A stretch of 64,000 nt of DNA, taken from contig NZ_JBEZFP010000029.1 of assembly GCF_040649515.1 (NCBI RefSeq), positions 16,227 through 80,226 on the forward strand, in the 5' to 3' direction. Below, one piece after another: positions 33,361 through 41,846 of this stretch. The DNA is from Yinghuangia elevatio. Lineage in GTDB: Bacteria; Actinomycetota; Actinomycetes; Streptomycetales; Streptomycetaceae. Within the stretch, counting starts at the first letter, position 1. Each line of letters opens with the position of its first letter. A program made the translations under genes and the position numbers. Under the pieces are notes generated by a model. It ran no database searches and was not told where the DNA came from. It worked only from the letters and a program-made list of their open reading frames with translations.

Positions 33361-34358
33361 ACGCGGCACTGGCTCGTGCCGGTGGCCCGCACCGTGCCGT
33401 CCGGCGTGACGAGCGTCCCCTCGGTGGCGGCGAGCAGGCCGTCGACGCGGCCGCGTGCCTCGAAGAAGGTCAGGGCCGGGTGGCGGGGTCGCGCGTACCA
33501 GGTGGCCGTCAGGTCGAGGGTCATCATGGCGATGTCCGGCGTGGTGCGGTGGGCGGCGTCCATGAGGTGGGTGTCGAGCATCATCAGGTCGGCAAGGCGC
33601 TCGGCGACACCGTCGGGCGACTCCCCGGCGTGCTCGTCGAGTACGCCGCGCACGCCGGGTACGCCGTCCCGCACGTCCTCGGCCGGGGCCGTCCACAGCG
33701 ACAGCACGTCGCCGCCGTCGACGAAGGTCGTCTGGAACTCCTCGTTCGACAAAGGGAATTCCACCGCCCACTCGGCGAAACCGGCGAGGCAGGGGATGAA
33801 CTCCTCCGTCCAGTGCACACGAGGGCACGCGGACACCGGCGGCACGTCGGCGAGCCGATCCGTCGCGGGACCGCTCTCGGCGAGCAGCGAGGCGTCCACG
33901 AACCAGCACTGGGCGGCCAGCACCACGGTGCCCTCCTGACGGACGGTCACCTGGTACGCGGCGGCGGTGCGCCCCTCCACGAGCGGCTCGGCTTCGATCC
34001 GGAGTTCACCCACGCGCGCCTGCCGGGTGAACACCGCCCGGAACGTGTGCAGCACGCGGTCGCCGGCGGCCCGGACGGCCGCCAGAGCCGCGAGAGCAGC
34101 CGTCCATCCTCCGAAGCCGCGGCCGTCCATGCACTGGAGGTCCGACAACTCGCTGGAGAGAGTCCCGTCGGCCAAGCTGCGCAACACCACGTCCCCGAGC
34201 GGTGTGGCGACCTTCGTATCCCCGTCCAAGCCCCGACCCCCGTCCGCGTCCCGACCCCCGTCCAAGCCCCGGCCCCCATCCAAGTCCCGTCCCGCGTCCA
34301 GGTCCCGTCCCGCGTCCAGGTCCCGACCCCGTACACGGTCATCGTCGGATCCTGCCAC
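33345..34358 (-). CDS. TesB-like double-hotdog acyl-CoA thioesterase
   Basis: A protein of up to 337 residues (GTG at 34358). The first 45 residues are a repeat of the type DLDGGRGLDGGRD. The hotdog halves follow (residues about 50-190 and 200-335): DLQCMDGRGFGGWTAALAAL, HTFRAVFTRQARVGELRIEAEPL, then MLDTHLMDAAHRTTPDIAMMTLDLTATWYARP. It fits the acyl-CoA thioesterase/4HBT_3 group. The true start may lie inside the repeat. Confidence 0.65.
   Translation of the reverse strand: MAGSDDDRVRGRDLDAGRDLDAGRDLDGGRGLDGGRDADGGRGLDGDTKVATPLGDVVLRSLADGTLSSELSDLQCMDGRGFGGWTAALAALAAVRAAGDRVLHTFRAVFTRQARVGELRIEAEPLVEGRTAAAYQVTVRQEGTVVLAAQCWFVDASLLAESGPATDRLADVPPVSACPRVHWTEEFIPCLAGFAEWAVEFPLSNEEFQTTFVDGGDVLSLWTAPAEDVRDGVPGVRGVLDEHAGESPDGVAERLADLMMLDTHLMDAAHRTTPDIAMMTLDLTATWYARPRHPALTFFEARGRVDGLLAATEGTLVTPDGTVRATGTSQCRVYPRT
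34222..34336. repeat. Tandem repeat encoding the thioesterase N-terminus
   Basis: About six copies of an 18-bp unit, variants of CCGTCCAAGCCCCGACCC and CGTCCAGGTCCCGTCCCG, in frame with the leftward gene, giving repeated DGGRGL/DAGRDL peptides. Confidence 0.65.
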
Positions 34359-34453
34359 GACCCCGTAACCACATACAGAGCGACATTCAGGCTGCCACGC
34401 TCAACCCGCCGCAGGTCGGCGCGCGACGCGGGGCCGGGGCCGGCCCGGCCCCG

Positions 34454-35695
34454 CTACAGGAGCGCCCCCCGGTAGCGGGCCGCCGTCGCCGCGGCGCCGC
34501 CGCCCAGCGCCACGACACCCACCAGGCGCCCTTCCGCGTGGTAGCCCACCACACAGTCGGCGTCCAACTCCCCTTCCAGCACCCGGATATCGGCGGCACC
34601 CAGGCCCGGTGCGCCGAACGACTGGAGCCGTTCGGCGTATTGGTCGGACCAGAACGCCGGCAGCGGGGCGAACGGCGCATCGTCCGGCTCGGCACCGGTA
34701 AGGTGCGCCACGAGCGTGCGGGCGGCACGCTTGGCCGAGTCGGTCGGGATGCTCCAGTGCTCGACGCGCCGCGGCACGCCGTCGTAGCGGGCGTTGGGGA
34801 ACCGGGCGATGTCGCCGACGGCCACCACTTCCGGGCGGCCCTCGACACGCAGGAGCGCGTCGCACAGCACGCCGTCGGAGAGGTCGAGTCCGTTGCCTTC
34901 GAGCCACGCGGTGTTGGGGCTCGATCCGACCGCCTCCACGACGACGTCGGCGGGCAGGTGCGTCCCGTCGTCGAGGACGACACCTGTCACGGCGTCAATG
35001 CCCCTGAAATGACCGATGGTTCGGCCCAGGTGGAAGGCGACGCCACGGGCCTGGTGCCGACGGCGGAGTGCCGCACCGAGTTCGGCGCCCAGCGGGCGCA
35101 GCATGGGTTCGGCCTCCGGGGCGACCACCGCCACCTCCGCACCGAGTCCGCGTGCGGTGGCGGCGACTTCGCAGCCGATGAACCCGGCGCCGACCACCAC
35201 GACGCGGGAGCCGGGGGTCAGCGCGCCGCGCAGGCCTTGGGCGTCCTCCAGGGTCCGGACGACGTGGCGGCCCTCGGCCGGGCCGGGGCAGGGCAGCCGG
35301 CGGGGGCGGATGCCGGTGGCCACGACCAGTCCCGCGTACGGGAGTCGCGTGCCGTCCGCGAGGGAAACGTGCCGGGCGTCGAGGTCGGCGGCCACCGCCC
35401 GCACGCCCAGCCGCCACTCCACGTCGGCGGTGGCGGCACGGGCACGGAAGGCGACCGCCTCGTGCGACACGTCGGACGCCAGGACCTCCTTGGACAGCGG
35501 AGGCCTGTTGTACGGCATGTGCTTCTCGTCGCCGACCACGGTGATCGGCCCTGACCAGCCCGCGGCGCGAAGTTGTTCGGCCGCGCGCAGGCCGCCCATC
35601 GAAGCGCCGACGACCACGACTCGGCGGGGGTCCAGGGCGTCCGAAGCGACCGGGGCGACCGGGGCGACCGGGGCGACCAATTCGTGTGCCGCCAC
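34454..35695 (-). CDS. FAD-dependent ferredoxin reductase (P450-type partner)
   Basis: A protein of 413 residues from a GTG two bases after the ferredoxin stop. An N-terminal Ala/Pro/Val repeat precedes the FAD site RVVVVGASMGGLRAAEQL; NAD site RVVVVGAGFIGCEVAA follows at about residue 170. EVVAVGDIARFPN, with its Gly-Asp, closes the FAD fold. It belongs to the putidaredoxin-reductase/rubredoxin-reductase type that reduces small ferredoxins with NAD(P)H. It is the last gene of the dioxygenase operon and would feed electrons to the ferredoxin just upstream and so to a P450. Confidence 0.88.
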   Translation of the reverse strand: MAAHELVAPVAPVAPVASDALDPRRVVVVGASMGGLRAAEQLRAAGWSGPITVVGDEKHMPYNRPPLSKEVLASDVSHEAVAFRARAATADVEWRLGVRAVAADLDARHVSLADGTRLPYAGLVVATGIRPRRLPCPGPAEGRHVVRTLEDAQGLRGALTPGSRVVVVGAGFIGCEVAATARGLGAEVAVVAPEAEPMLRPLGAELGAALRRRHQARGVAFHLGRTIGHFRGIDAVTGVVLDDGTHLPADVVVEAVGSSPNTAWLEGNGLDLSDGVLCDALLRVEGRPEVVAVGDIARFPNARYDGVPRRVEHWSIPTDSAKRAARTLVAHLTGAEPDDAPFAPLPAFWSDQYAERLQSFGAPGLGAADIRVLEGELDADCVVGYHAEGRLVGVVALGGGAAATAARYRGALL

Positions 35696-35697
35696 CG

Positions 35698-35886
35698 TCA
35701 GTCCTCGATGGTGATGGCCTGCAACGGGCAAACGTCGGCGGCGTCTTCGACCGCCTCGCGCAGCGCGTCGTCGGGCTCGGCGACGTATTCGAGTCGCCCC
35801 GCGGCGTTGATCTGGAACACCTCGGGTGCGGAGAAGACACACTGCCCGTGGTCCTGGCAGCGCTCCATGTCGACGACGATCTTCAC
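35698..35886 (-). CDS. Small ferredoxin, [3Fe-4S] type
   Basis: A protein of 62 residues. The cluster pattern CQDHGQC (Cys-x5-Cys) with CPLQAI near the C-terminus has three cysteines and a His where a fourth Cys would be in 4Fe-4S forms. Such ferredoxins serve actinomycete cytochromes P450. It is coupled to the reductase gene. The only P450 in the window lies at 56950, 21 kb away, and shares the predicted operator. Confidence 0.88.
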   Translation of the reverse strand: MKIVVDMERCQDHGQCVFSAPEVFQINAAGRLEYVAEPDDALREAVEDAADVCPLQAITIED

Positions 35887-35945
35887 CGTTCGGCTCCTTC
35901 TGATCGCACCGGCGCTTCCGCCGGAGGGACGTGCGGATTCGGGTT

Positions 35946-36830
35946 TCAGGGGCGCTTGGGCGCCCGGATGCCGCGGAACTCCCAGTCACCGCCGAGGGCC
36001 GTGGACAGGACTTCCTCGGACTCGGTCGGCTGCGCGCCGCAGTCGTCGCGGACCGGGACGGGCCCGGTCACGATGCGGTTGGTGAGGCGCCCGAGGCCCT
36101 CGGCCTCGACCTCGACGACATCGCCCGGCTGGACGGGCCGCGACCCGGCGGGCGTGCCGGACAGCAGGACGTCTCCCGGGTGGAGCGTGATGGTGCGGGC
36201 GATGTCCGCGACGAGGTAGTGCATGTCCCACTCCATCTCGTCGGTGGAACCGTCCTGCACGACCTCGCCGTTGACGTACGTGCGCAGCGTCTTGCCGCGG
36301 AAGTCCCAGCCTTCGACGAGTCCCGGGCCGAGCGGGCACAGCGTGTCCGAGCCCTTGACGCGGAGCATCGAGCCCGCGTCGGTGTCGCGGAAGTCGTGCA
36401 GGCCGTAGTCGTTGGCCAGGGTGTAGCCGCGGATGTACGCCCCCGCCTCAGCGGGCGACACGTTGCGGCACGTGCGGCCGATGACGATGGCGATCTCGCC
36501 CTCGTAGTTGAGGTACTTGCAGCCCTCGGGGCGCACGACGGCGCCGCCGTGCGAGTTCAGTGCCGAGTTCGGCTTGTGGAAGTACGTCGGCGCGGGCGGC
36601 AGCGAGGTCTGGAACTCCTCGACGCGGCTGCGGTGGTTGAGGTGCACCGCGATCACCTTGCCGGGCACCACGGGAGGCAGGTGGTGCGCGTCGGAGGTCT
36701 TGACGCGGCGGCCGTCGGCGGCGATCAGTTCGTCGCCCTCGCGGACCACCTCGACGGTCGCGCCGTCGAGCAGGATCCGGCGGTACTCCGTGGTGGGCTG
36801 TGGGGTGGTGGGCTGTGGGGTGGTGGTCAA
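35946..36830 (-). CDS. Fumarylacetoacetate-hydrolase-family enzyme (HpaG-like)
   Basis: A protein of 294 residues with FAH marks: FHKPNSALNSHGG, LNYEGEIAIVIGR (metal-binding Glu residues), GYTLANDYGLHDFRD, KGSDTLCPLGPG, and DVLLSGTPAGSRPVQPGDVVEVEAEGLG. In homoprotocatechuate breakdown HpaG-type members decarboxylate and isomerise the ring-cleavage product. Position between dioxygenase and ferredoxin fits that. The N-terminus has a TTPQPTTPQPTT repeat. Confidence 0.82.
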   Translation of the reverse strand: MTTTPQPTTPQPTTEYRRILLDGATVEVVREGDELIAADGRRVKTSDAHHLPPVVPGKVIAVHLNHRSRVEEFQTSLPPAPTYFHKPNSALNSHGGAVVRPEGCKYLNYEGEIAIVIGRTCRNVSPAEAGAYIRGYTLANDYGLHDFRDTDAGSMLRVKGSDTLCPLGPGLVEGWDFRGKTLRTYVNGEVVQDGSTDEMEWDMHYLVADIARTITLHPGDVLLSGTPAGSRPVQPGDVVEVEAEGLGRLTNRIVTGPVPVRDDCGAQPTESEEVLSTALGGDWEFRGIRAPKRP

Positions 36831-36897
36831 CGGTGTTCCTTCGGAAGTGTGCGGTGCACGGCGGTAGTTCGGCGGGAGTCGGGGGCGAGGGGCCGCG

Positions 36898-37782
36898 TCA
36901 GGTGGCCCAGCCCGCCGCGGGGCGGTCGAACCACATGTGGGCCTGGCCGGTCCCGGTGGCGTTCTCGTACGTGCCGTACATGCGTCCGGGCGCGGTGCAG
37001 CGCTCCTCGCCGAGGGCGCCCAGCATCATGAGGTAGTGACCGAAGCGCGCCTCGGGCTTGTACTGCATGAAGTCCGGCATGGCGCGCAGGATTTGCGCGT
37101 GATCTCCCTGCTCCATCCAGCCGAGGCGGTCCTCGTCGGCCTTGCGCGCCTCGGGTGTGCGCACGTGCCGGGGGTGCGAGGCCTCGTGGTCGCGCAGTTC
37201 GCGCAGGTTCCAGAAGGTGTGCGAGAGCGCGCCGGAGGCGACGAGGAGGACCTTGCGGTCGGTCTCCGCGATGGCGTCGGCGAGCGCGCGGCCGAGTCGC
37301 AGGTTGTCCTCGACGTCGGCGGTCTGGCAGCAGCCGACCGACATCCAGCGCTTGCCGGGGACGCCGAGGTAGTGCCACAGGTTGACGGTCGCGTAGTGGA
37401 TGGGCAGGTACGGGTCGTCGATCGGGGTGATCCACGTTCTGTGCTTGTCCGCGAACTTGGCGGTGTTGCGGGCGAGTTCCGGGTCTCCGGGGAAGTCGTA
37501 CCGGATGCGGCACATGCCGCGCGGGAGTTCCTCGGAGGTGTAGAGCCCGGCGCGGTGGTGGTGCGCGGCGATGACGTACTCGACGGTGGTGGCCCAGTGC
37601 GAGTCGAAGACGACGACGGTGTCGTAGTCGAGTTCCGGGTTCGCGAAGACCTGCTCGCGCAGCTCGCGCAGTCCGGTGACGAGGCTGATCTCGCGGCCCT
37701 CGTTCAGCTCGAACCGTACGTCGCGCGGCAGCATGATGGTGGGCGCGTGGGCGACGAGGCCCGCTCCGACGATCTCCCCCAT
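36898..37782 (-). CDS. LigB-type extradiol dioxygenase (3,4-dihydroxyphenylacetate 2,3-dioxygenase-like)
   Basis: A protein of 294 residues. Features of class III extradiol enzymes: GLVAHAPTIMLP with the iron-binding His near the start, FDSHWATTVEYVIAAHHHRAG with more metal and base histidines, VASGALSHTFWNLRE, and DFMQYKPEARFGHYLMMLGAL near the end. It matches the HpaD pattern, which opens the ring of homoprotocatechuate. The ATG at 37782 lies 2 bp after the aldehyde dehydrogenase stop; an overlapping ATG at 37797 is possible. The substrate could be another catechol. Confidence 0.82.
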   Translation of the reverse strand: MGEIVGAGLVAHAPTIMLPRDVRFELNEGREISLVTGLRELREQVFANPELDYDTVVVFDSHWATTVEYVIAAHHHRAGLYTSEELPRGMCRIRYDFPGDPELARNTAKFADKHRTWITPIDDPYLPIHYATVNLWHYLGVPGKRWMSVGCCQTADVEDNLRLGRALADAIAETDRKVLLVASGALSHTFWNLRELRDHEASHPRHVRTPEARKADEDRLGWMEQGDHAQILRAMPDFMQYKPEARFGHYLMMLGALGEERCTAPGRMYGTYENATGTGQAHMWFDRPAAGWAT

Positions 37783-37783
37783 G

Positions 37784-39280
37784 TCAGTGCCATCCATTCG
37801 GCGAGGTGACGGTGTTCTTCACGTCGCAGTAGAAGTCGAAGCTCCAGGTGCCGCCTTCGCGGCCGACGCCGGACTGGCGAGAGCCGCCGAAAGGCGCCTG
37901 GAGGTCGCGTACGAAGAAGCAGTTGACCCAGACGGTGCCCGCGACCAGGCGGGCGGTGACGCGGTCGGCGCGCTCGCGGTCGCCGGTGGCGACGGTCGCG
38001 GCGAGGCCGAAGCGGGTGTCGTTGGCGAGGGCGACGGCCTCCTCCTCGTCGGCGAAGGTCTGGAGGGTGAGGACGGGGCCGAAGACCTCCTCCTGCACGA
38101 TCTCGGCGTCGTGGGCGACGTCGGCGAGGAGGGTCGGGCGGTAGTACAGGCCGCCGAGTTCGGTGTTGGGGCCGCCGCCGACGACGACGCGGGCGCCGGA
38201 GTCGACCGCGCGCCGGACGAAGCCGTCGACGCGGGCGAGGTGGTCGGCGTGGATGTTGGGGCCGATGTCGGTGGCCTCGTCGCGCGGGTCGCCCTGCACG
38301 AGCGCGGCGGCGCGTTCCACGAAGCGGGTGGTGAACTCCTCGGCCACGGACTCCTCGACGAGGATGCGGGTGGCGGCGAGGCAGACCTGTCCGGCGTTGT
38401 CGTACTGCTCGACGGCGAGGTCGGCGGCGAGGTCGAGGTCGGCGTCGGCGAAGACCAGCAGCGGTGACTTGCCGCCGAGTTCGAAGCTGGTGGGGGTGAG
38501 GTTCGCGGCCGCGGCGGCGCCGATGGCGCGGGCGGTGGGGACCGAGCCGGTGAAGCTGATGCGGCGTACGTCGGGATCCTCGACGAGCGCCGCGCCGACC
38601 TCCTCGCCGTAGCCCTGGACGACGTTGAACACGCCCGCGGGCAGCCCGGCTTCGGCGGCGATGTCGGCGAACAGCGAGGCGGTGAGCGGGGTCCACTCGG
38701 CGGGCTTGAGGACGACGGTGTTGCCGGCCGCGAGGGCCGGGCCGATCTTCCAGGTGGCCAGCATGAGCGGCGCGTTCCAGGGCGTGATGAGCACGCACGG
38801 TCCGGCGGGGTCCCAGGAGACGTGGTTGTTGTGGCCGCGTGTGTCGAAGTCGCCGTGGTCGAGGCGGTCGGTGAGCCAGTCGGCGAAGAAGCGCATGTTG
38901 TGCGCGACACGCGGCATGACGCCGCGCAGGTGCGAGCGCAGCAGCGCGCCGTTGTCGGTGGTCTCGACGATGGCGAGGTCCGCGAGGCGCTTCTCGACGC
39001 CGTCCGCGACGGCGTGCAGGATGCGGGCGCGCTCGGCGGGCGGCGTGGCGGCCCACCCGGGGAAGGCCTCGCGGGCCGCGGCGACCGCGGCCCGGGCGTC
39101 GGCCGCCGTACCGCGGGCGATGCGGGCGATGACGGTGCCGTCGACGGGCGAGACGTCGGCAAAGGTGTCCGCCGACCCGACCCGTTCGCCGCCGATCCAG
39201 TGCCGGGTGTCGACGGCGACGCCGGCGACGGTCGCGACGGCCGCGGGTGCCGCGGCGCTCACGGCGGTGGCCTCGGTCAT
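37784..39280 (-). CDS. Aldehyde dehydrogenase, HpaE-like
   Basis: A protein of 498 residues from the ATG at 39280 (GGAGGG upstream). NAD-dependent ALDH with ITPWNAPLMLATWKIGPALAAG, FTGSVPTARAIG, FELGGKSPLL (catalytic Glu), NAGQVCLAATR (catalytic Cys), and EEVFGPVLTL. In this operon it most likely oxidises the semialdehyde from ring cleavage (5-carboxymethyl-2-hydroxymuconate semialdehyde in the Hpa pathway). Its promoter region holds two near-identical 20-bp operators shared with the divergent PuuC-like gene. Confidence 0.85.
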   Translation of the reverse strand: MTEATAVSAAAPAAVATVAGVAVDTRHWIGGERVGSADTFADVSPVDGTVIARIARGTAADARAAVAAAREAFPGWAATPPAERARILHAVADGVEKRLADLAIVETTDNGALLRSHLRGVMPRVAHNMRFFADWLTDRLDHGDFDTRGHNNHVSWDPAGPCVLITPWNAPLMLATWKIGPALAAGNTVVLKPAEWTPLTASLFADIAAEAGLPAGVFNVVQGYGEEVGAALVEDPDVRRISFTGSVPTARAIGAAAAANLTPTSFELGGKSPLLVFADADLDLAADLAVEQYDNAGQVCLAATRILVEESVAEEFTTRFVERAAALVQGDPRDEATDIGPNIHADHLARVDGFVRRAVDSGARVVVGGGPNTELGGLYYRPTLLADVAHDAEIVQEEVFGPVLTLQTFADEEEAVALANDTRFGLAATVATGDRERADRVTARLVAGTVWVNCFFVRDLQAPFGGSRQSGVGREGGTWSFDFYCDVKNTVTSPNGWH

Positions 39281-39294
39281 GGGGAACCCTCCAT

Positions 39295-39388
39295 ATCGTT
39301 TGACCCCAAACAATTTACTGAGGGCCGAGGACGCAGGTCAACCCCTTGCCCCGGACGTACGGCTGGGTATCGTTTGACCTCAAACAAT
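39295..39388. promoter_or_regulatory. Two copies of the putative MarR-type operator between divergent ALDH genes
   Basis: ATCGTTTGACCCCAAACAAT (39295-39314) and ATCGTTTGACCTCAAACAAT (39369-39388) differ at one base and lie 74 bp apart. The second has a perfect GTTTGA-CC-TCAAAC core. One lies 15 bp before the leftward gene start and the other 27 bp before the rightward one, as expected for a repressor. Related elements occur at 48351, 48385, 55419, 55501 and 61671. Confidence 0.75.
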
Positions 39389-39415
39389 AGCCTCGACCCG
39401 CGGGAGCCGGACGCC

Positions 39416-40900
39416 ATGACCGACCTCACCCACGCCGACTGGCAGGCCCGGGCCGCCGCCTTCCGGCCCGTGACGCAGCACCAGATAGCCGGCGCCGAGC
39501 ACGCGGGCGGCGGCGCGTCCTTCACCGTCGTCTCGCCGCGCGACGGCAAGGTGCTCGCCGAGGTCGCCCGGGCGGGCGCGGCCGAGGTCGATCTCGCGGT
39601 GGCCGCGGCACGCCGCGCCTTCGACGACGGGGCGTGGCCGCGCCTGTCCCCCACCGACCGCGGCCGGGCCCTCGTACGCCTCGCCGACCTCGTCGAGGCA
39701 CACCGCGAGGACCTGGCGCTGGCGATCTCGCTGGAGATGGGCAAGCCGGTCACCGAGGCGTACGGCATCGAGCTCCGCGCGGTGGCCGACACCTTCCGCT
39801 GGTACGGCGAGACCGCCGACAAACTGATCGACGAGGCCCCGCAGACCGCGCACGACGCCGTGGCGCTGGTGACGCGCGAGCCGGTCGGCGTGGTGGCCGC
39901 CGTGGTGCCGTGGAACTTCCCGCTGACCATGGCCGCGTGGAAGGTCGCCCCGGCGCTCGCGGCGGGCTGCACGGTCGTCCTCAAGCCCGCCGAGCAGTCC
40001 CCGCTGTCCGGCCTGCTGCTCGGCCGCCTCGCCCGGGAGGCGGGCCTGCCGCCGGGCGTCTTCAACGTCGTCGCGGGCGAGGGTCCGGAGGCGGGACGGG
40101 CGCTCGGCCTGCACCCGGACGTCGACGTGCTCGCCTTCACCGGGTCGACGGCGGTCGGGCGGCACTTCCTGCGGTACGCCGCCGACTCCAACCTCAAGCG
40201 CGTCTGGCTGGAACTGGGCGGCAAGTCGCCCAACATCGTGTTCCCGGACGCCCCCGACCTGGCCGCGGCGGCCGCCACCGCCGCATGGGGGATCTTCTTC
40301 AACCAAGGCGAGATGTGCACCGCCCCGTCCCGGCTGCTGGTACACGCGTCGGTCGCGGACGAGGTCGTGGACGCGATCGTCGAGCGCGGCCGTACGCTGC
40401 GCGTCGGCGACCCGCTGGACCCCGCCACGGAGATGGGCGCGCTCGTCACCGAGGACCACCTCGCGCGGGTGCGCGGGCACATCGAGCGGGCGTCGGCGGA
40501 GGGCGCGCGACTGCGGTGCGGGGGCTCGCGCGTGGACCGGGCCGGGTCGTACCTGGAACCGACGGTCTTCGACCGAGTGACGCCCGGCATGGCCATCGCC
40601 CGCGAGGAAGTCTTCGGACCGGTCCTGTCCGTCATGGCGTTCGAGACGGAGGCGGAGGCGGTGCGGCTCGCGAACTCGACCGAGTACGGCCTCGCGGCGG
40701 CGGTCTGGACGTCGAACCTCGCGACCGCGCACCGGGTCTCACGCGCCGTCAGGGCCGGGACAGTGTGGGTGAACTGCTACGAGGAAGGCGGCCTGAACGT
40801 GCCCTTCGGCGGCGTCAAGCAGTCTGGCCACGGCCGCGACAAGTCGCTGCACGCGCTCGACAAGTACACCGACCTCAAGACGACCTGGATCCAGCTGTGA
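39416..40900 (+). CDS. Aldehyde dehydrogenase, PuuC-like (gamma-glutamyl-gamma-aminobutyraldehyde type)
   Basis: A protein of 494 residues. ALDH motifs: VVPWNFPLTMAAWKVAPALAAGC, FTGSTAVGRHFL, LELGGKSPNIVF (catalytic Glu), FFNQGEMCTAPSR (catalytic Cys). The C-terminus GRDKSLHALDKYTDLKTTWIQL strongly recalls E. coli PuuC, which ends in a similar HALEKFTELKT stretch. Coupled by a GTGA overlap to the PuuD-like hydrolase, which supports a role in gamma-glutamylated amine breakdown. Confidence 0.85.
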   Translation: MTDLTHADWQARAAAFRPVTQHQIAGAEHAGGGASFTVVSPRDGKVLAEVARAGAAEVDLAVAAARRAFDDGAWPRLSPTDRGRALVRLADLVEAHREDLALAISLEMGKPVTEAYGIELRAVADTFRWYGETADKLIDEAPQTAHDAVALVTREPVGVVAAVVPWNFPLTMAAWKVAPALAAGCTVVLKPAEQSPLSGLLLGRLAREAGLPPGVFNVVAGEGPEAGRALGLHPDVDVLAFTGSTAVGRHFLRYAADSNLKRVWLELGGKSPNIVFPDAPDLAAAAATAAWGIFFNQGEMCTAPSRLLVHASVADEVVDAIVERGRTLRVGDPLDPATEMGALVTEDHLARVRGHIERASAEGARLRCGGSRVDRAGSYLEPTVFDRVTPGMAIAREEVFGPVLSVMAFETEAEAVRLANSTEYGLAAAVWTSNLATAHRVSRAVRAGTVWVNCYEEGGLNVPFGGVKQSGHGRDKSLHALDKYTDLKTTWIQL

Positions 40901-41643
40901 CGCGGCCGTTGATCGCCCTGCCGTGCCGGTTCGCCGAGCGTACGTCGGCGCTGCGCTACGCGGCCGAGGTCACCGCGCGGGCGCTGGCCGAGGCCGTGTA
41001 CCGGGCGGGCGGCGAGCCGTTCATGATGCACCCGGCCGAACCGCGGCACGCCGCAGAGCGGTTGGCGCGCTGCGACGGTCTGCTGCTGCCCGGCGGCGGC
41101 GACCTCGCGCCGCACACGTACGGCGCGGCGGACGTACACGAGGAGGTGTACGACGTCGACGATGCCCAGGACGCCTTCGACCTCGCCGCGATCCGGTACG
41201 CGCTGCGGTCCGGACTGCCCACGCTGGCCGTCTGCCGCGGCATGCAGGTGCTGAACGTGGCCCTGGGCGGCACCCTGACCCAGGACATGCCCACCCACCA
41301 CCGGCACCTCGTGCACCCCGTGCGACTGCGGGAGGGCTCCGCGGTGGCGGCGGCGATGGGGACGGATGTGGGGAGGGCTGTGCGGAGGGCTGTCGGGAGG
41401 GATGTGGGAACGGAGAAGATCGAGGCGTCCTGCTACCACCACCAGTCCCTCGACCGCCTCGGCCGCGGCCTGACTGTCACGGGGCGGGCCGCGGACGGCA
41501 CCGTCGAGGCAGTCGAACTCCGGGATGCCAAAGGGCTGTTGCTGGCAGTCCAGTGGCACCCGGAGGACACCGCGGCGACGGACGAGGCGCAGCACGGCCT
41601 TTTCACCGCCCTTGCCGAGGCCGCGTCACGGCACCACGGGTAG
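40897..41643 (+). CDS. Class I amidotransferase-like hydrolase, PuuD-like
   Basis: A protein of 248 residues, GTG start overlapping the ALDH stop. Gamma-glutamyl-gamma-aminobutyrate hydrolase marks: PLIALPCRFAERT, LARCDGLLLPGGGDLAPHTYG, VCRGMQVLNVALGGTLTQD (nucleophile Cys), ASCYHHQS, VQWHPEDTA (His-Glu of the triad). It would release glutamate from the gamma-glutamyl acid made by the preceding enzyme. Residues about 155-170 are a repeat-derived insertion (DVGRAVRRAVGRDVG). Confidence 0.85.
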   Translation: MTRPLIALPCRFAERTSALRYAAEVTARALAEAVYRAGGEPFMMHPAEPRHAAERLARCDGLLLPGGGDLAPHTYGAADVHEEVYDVDDAQDAFDLAAIRYALRSGLPTLAVCRGMQVLNVALGGTLTQDMPTHHRHLVHPVRLREGSAVAAAMGTDVGRAVRRAVGRDVGTEKIEASCYHHQSLDRLGRGLTVTGRAADGTVEAVELRDAKGLLLAVQWHPEDTAATDEAQHGLFTALAEAASRHHG

Positions 41644-41762
41644 GCGGCAGCCGCGAGGCTTTCACCGGGATACGTCGGCCGGGACGCGTAGGCCGGGCGC
41701 TTGGCCCGGCCCCGTCGGCCGGCGCCCGTGGGCCGGACGCGGCAGCCGGGACGCGGCTGCCC

Positions 41763-41784
41763 GGATCCGCGCGTTTGCGGATCC
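41763..41784 (+). terminator. Hairpin after the PuuD-like gene
   Basis: GGATCCGC (41763-41770) pairs with GCGGATCC (41777-41784) over a 6-nt loop, with further pairing outside (CC/GG). The surrounding 200 bp are otherwise a GC-rich gene-free stretch with GGCCGG words. Confidence 0.5.
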
Positions 41785-41846
41785 CGGCCGGCGTGGGGAG
41801 CCTGGAGGGACGTGTCCATCCGGCTTCGCGGCCCCAGGAGGCGTAC

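Noticed and set aside
34454..39280. Complete homoprotocatechuate (Hpa) pathway
   Set aside because: Only HpaD-, HpaE- and HpaG-like genes are present; no HpaB/C, HpaF, HpaH or HpaI was seen, so gene symbols for the pathway were not assigned.
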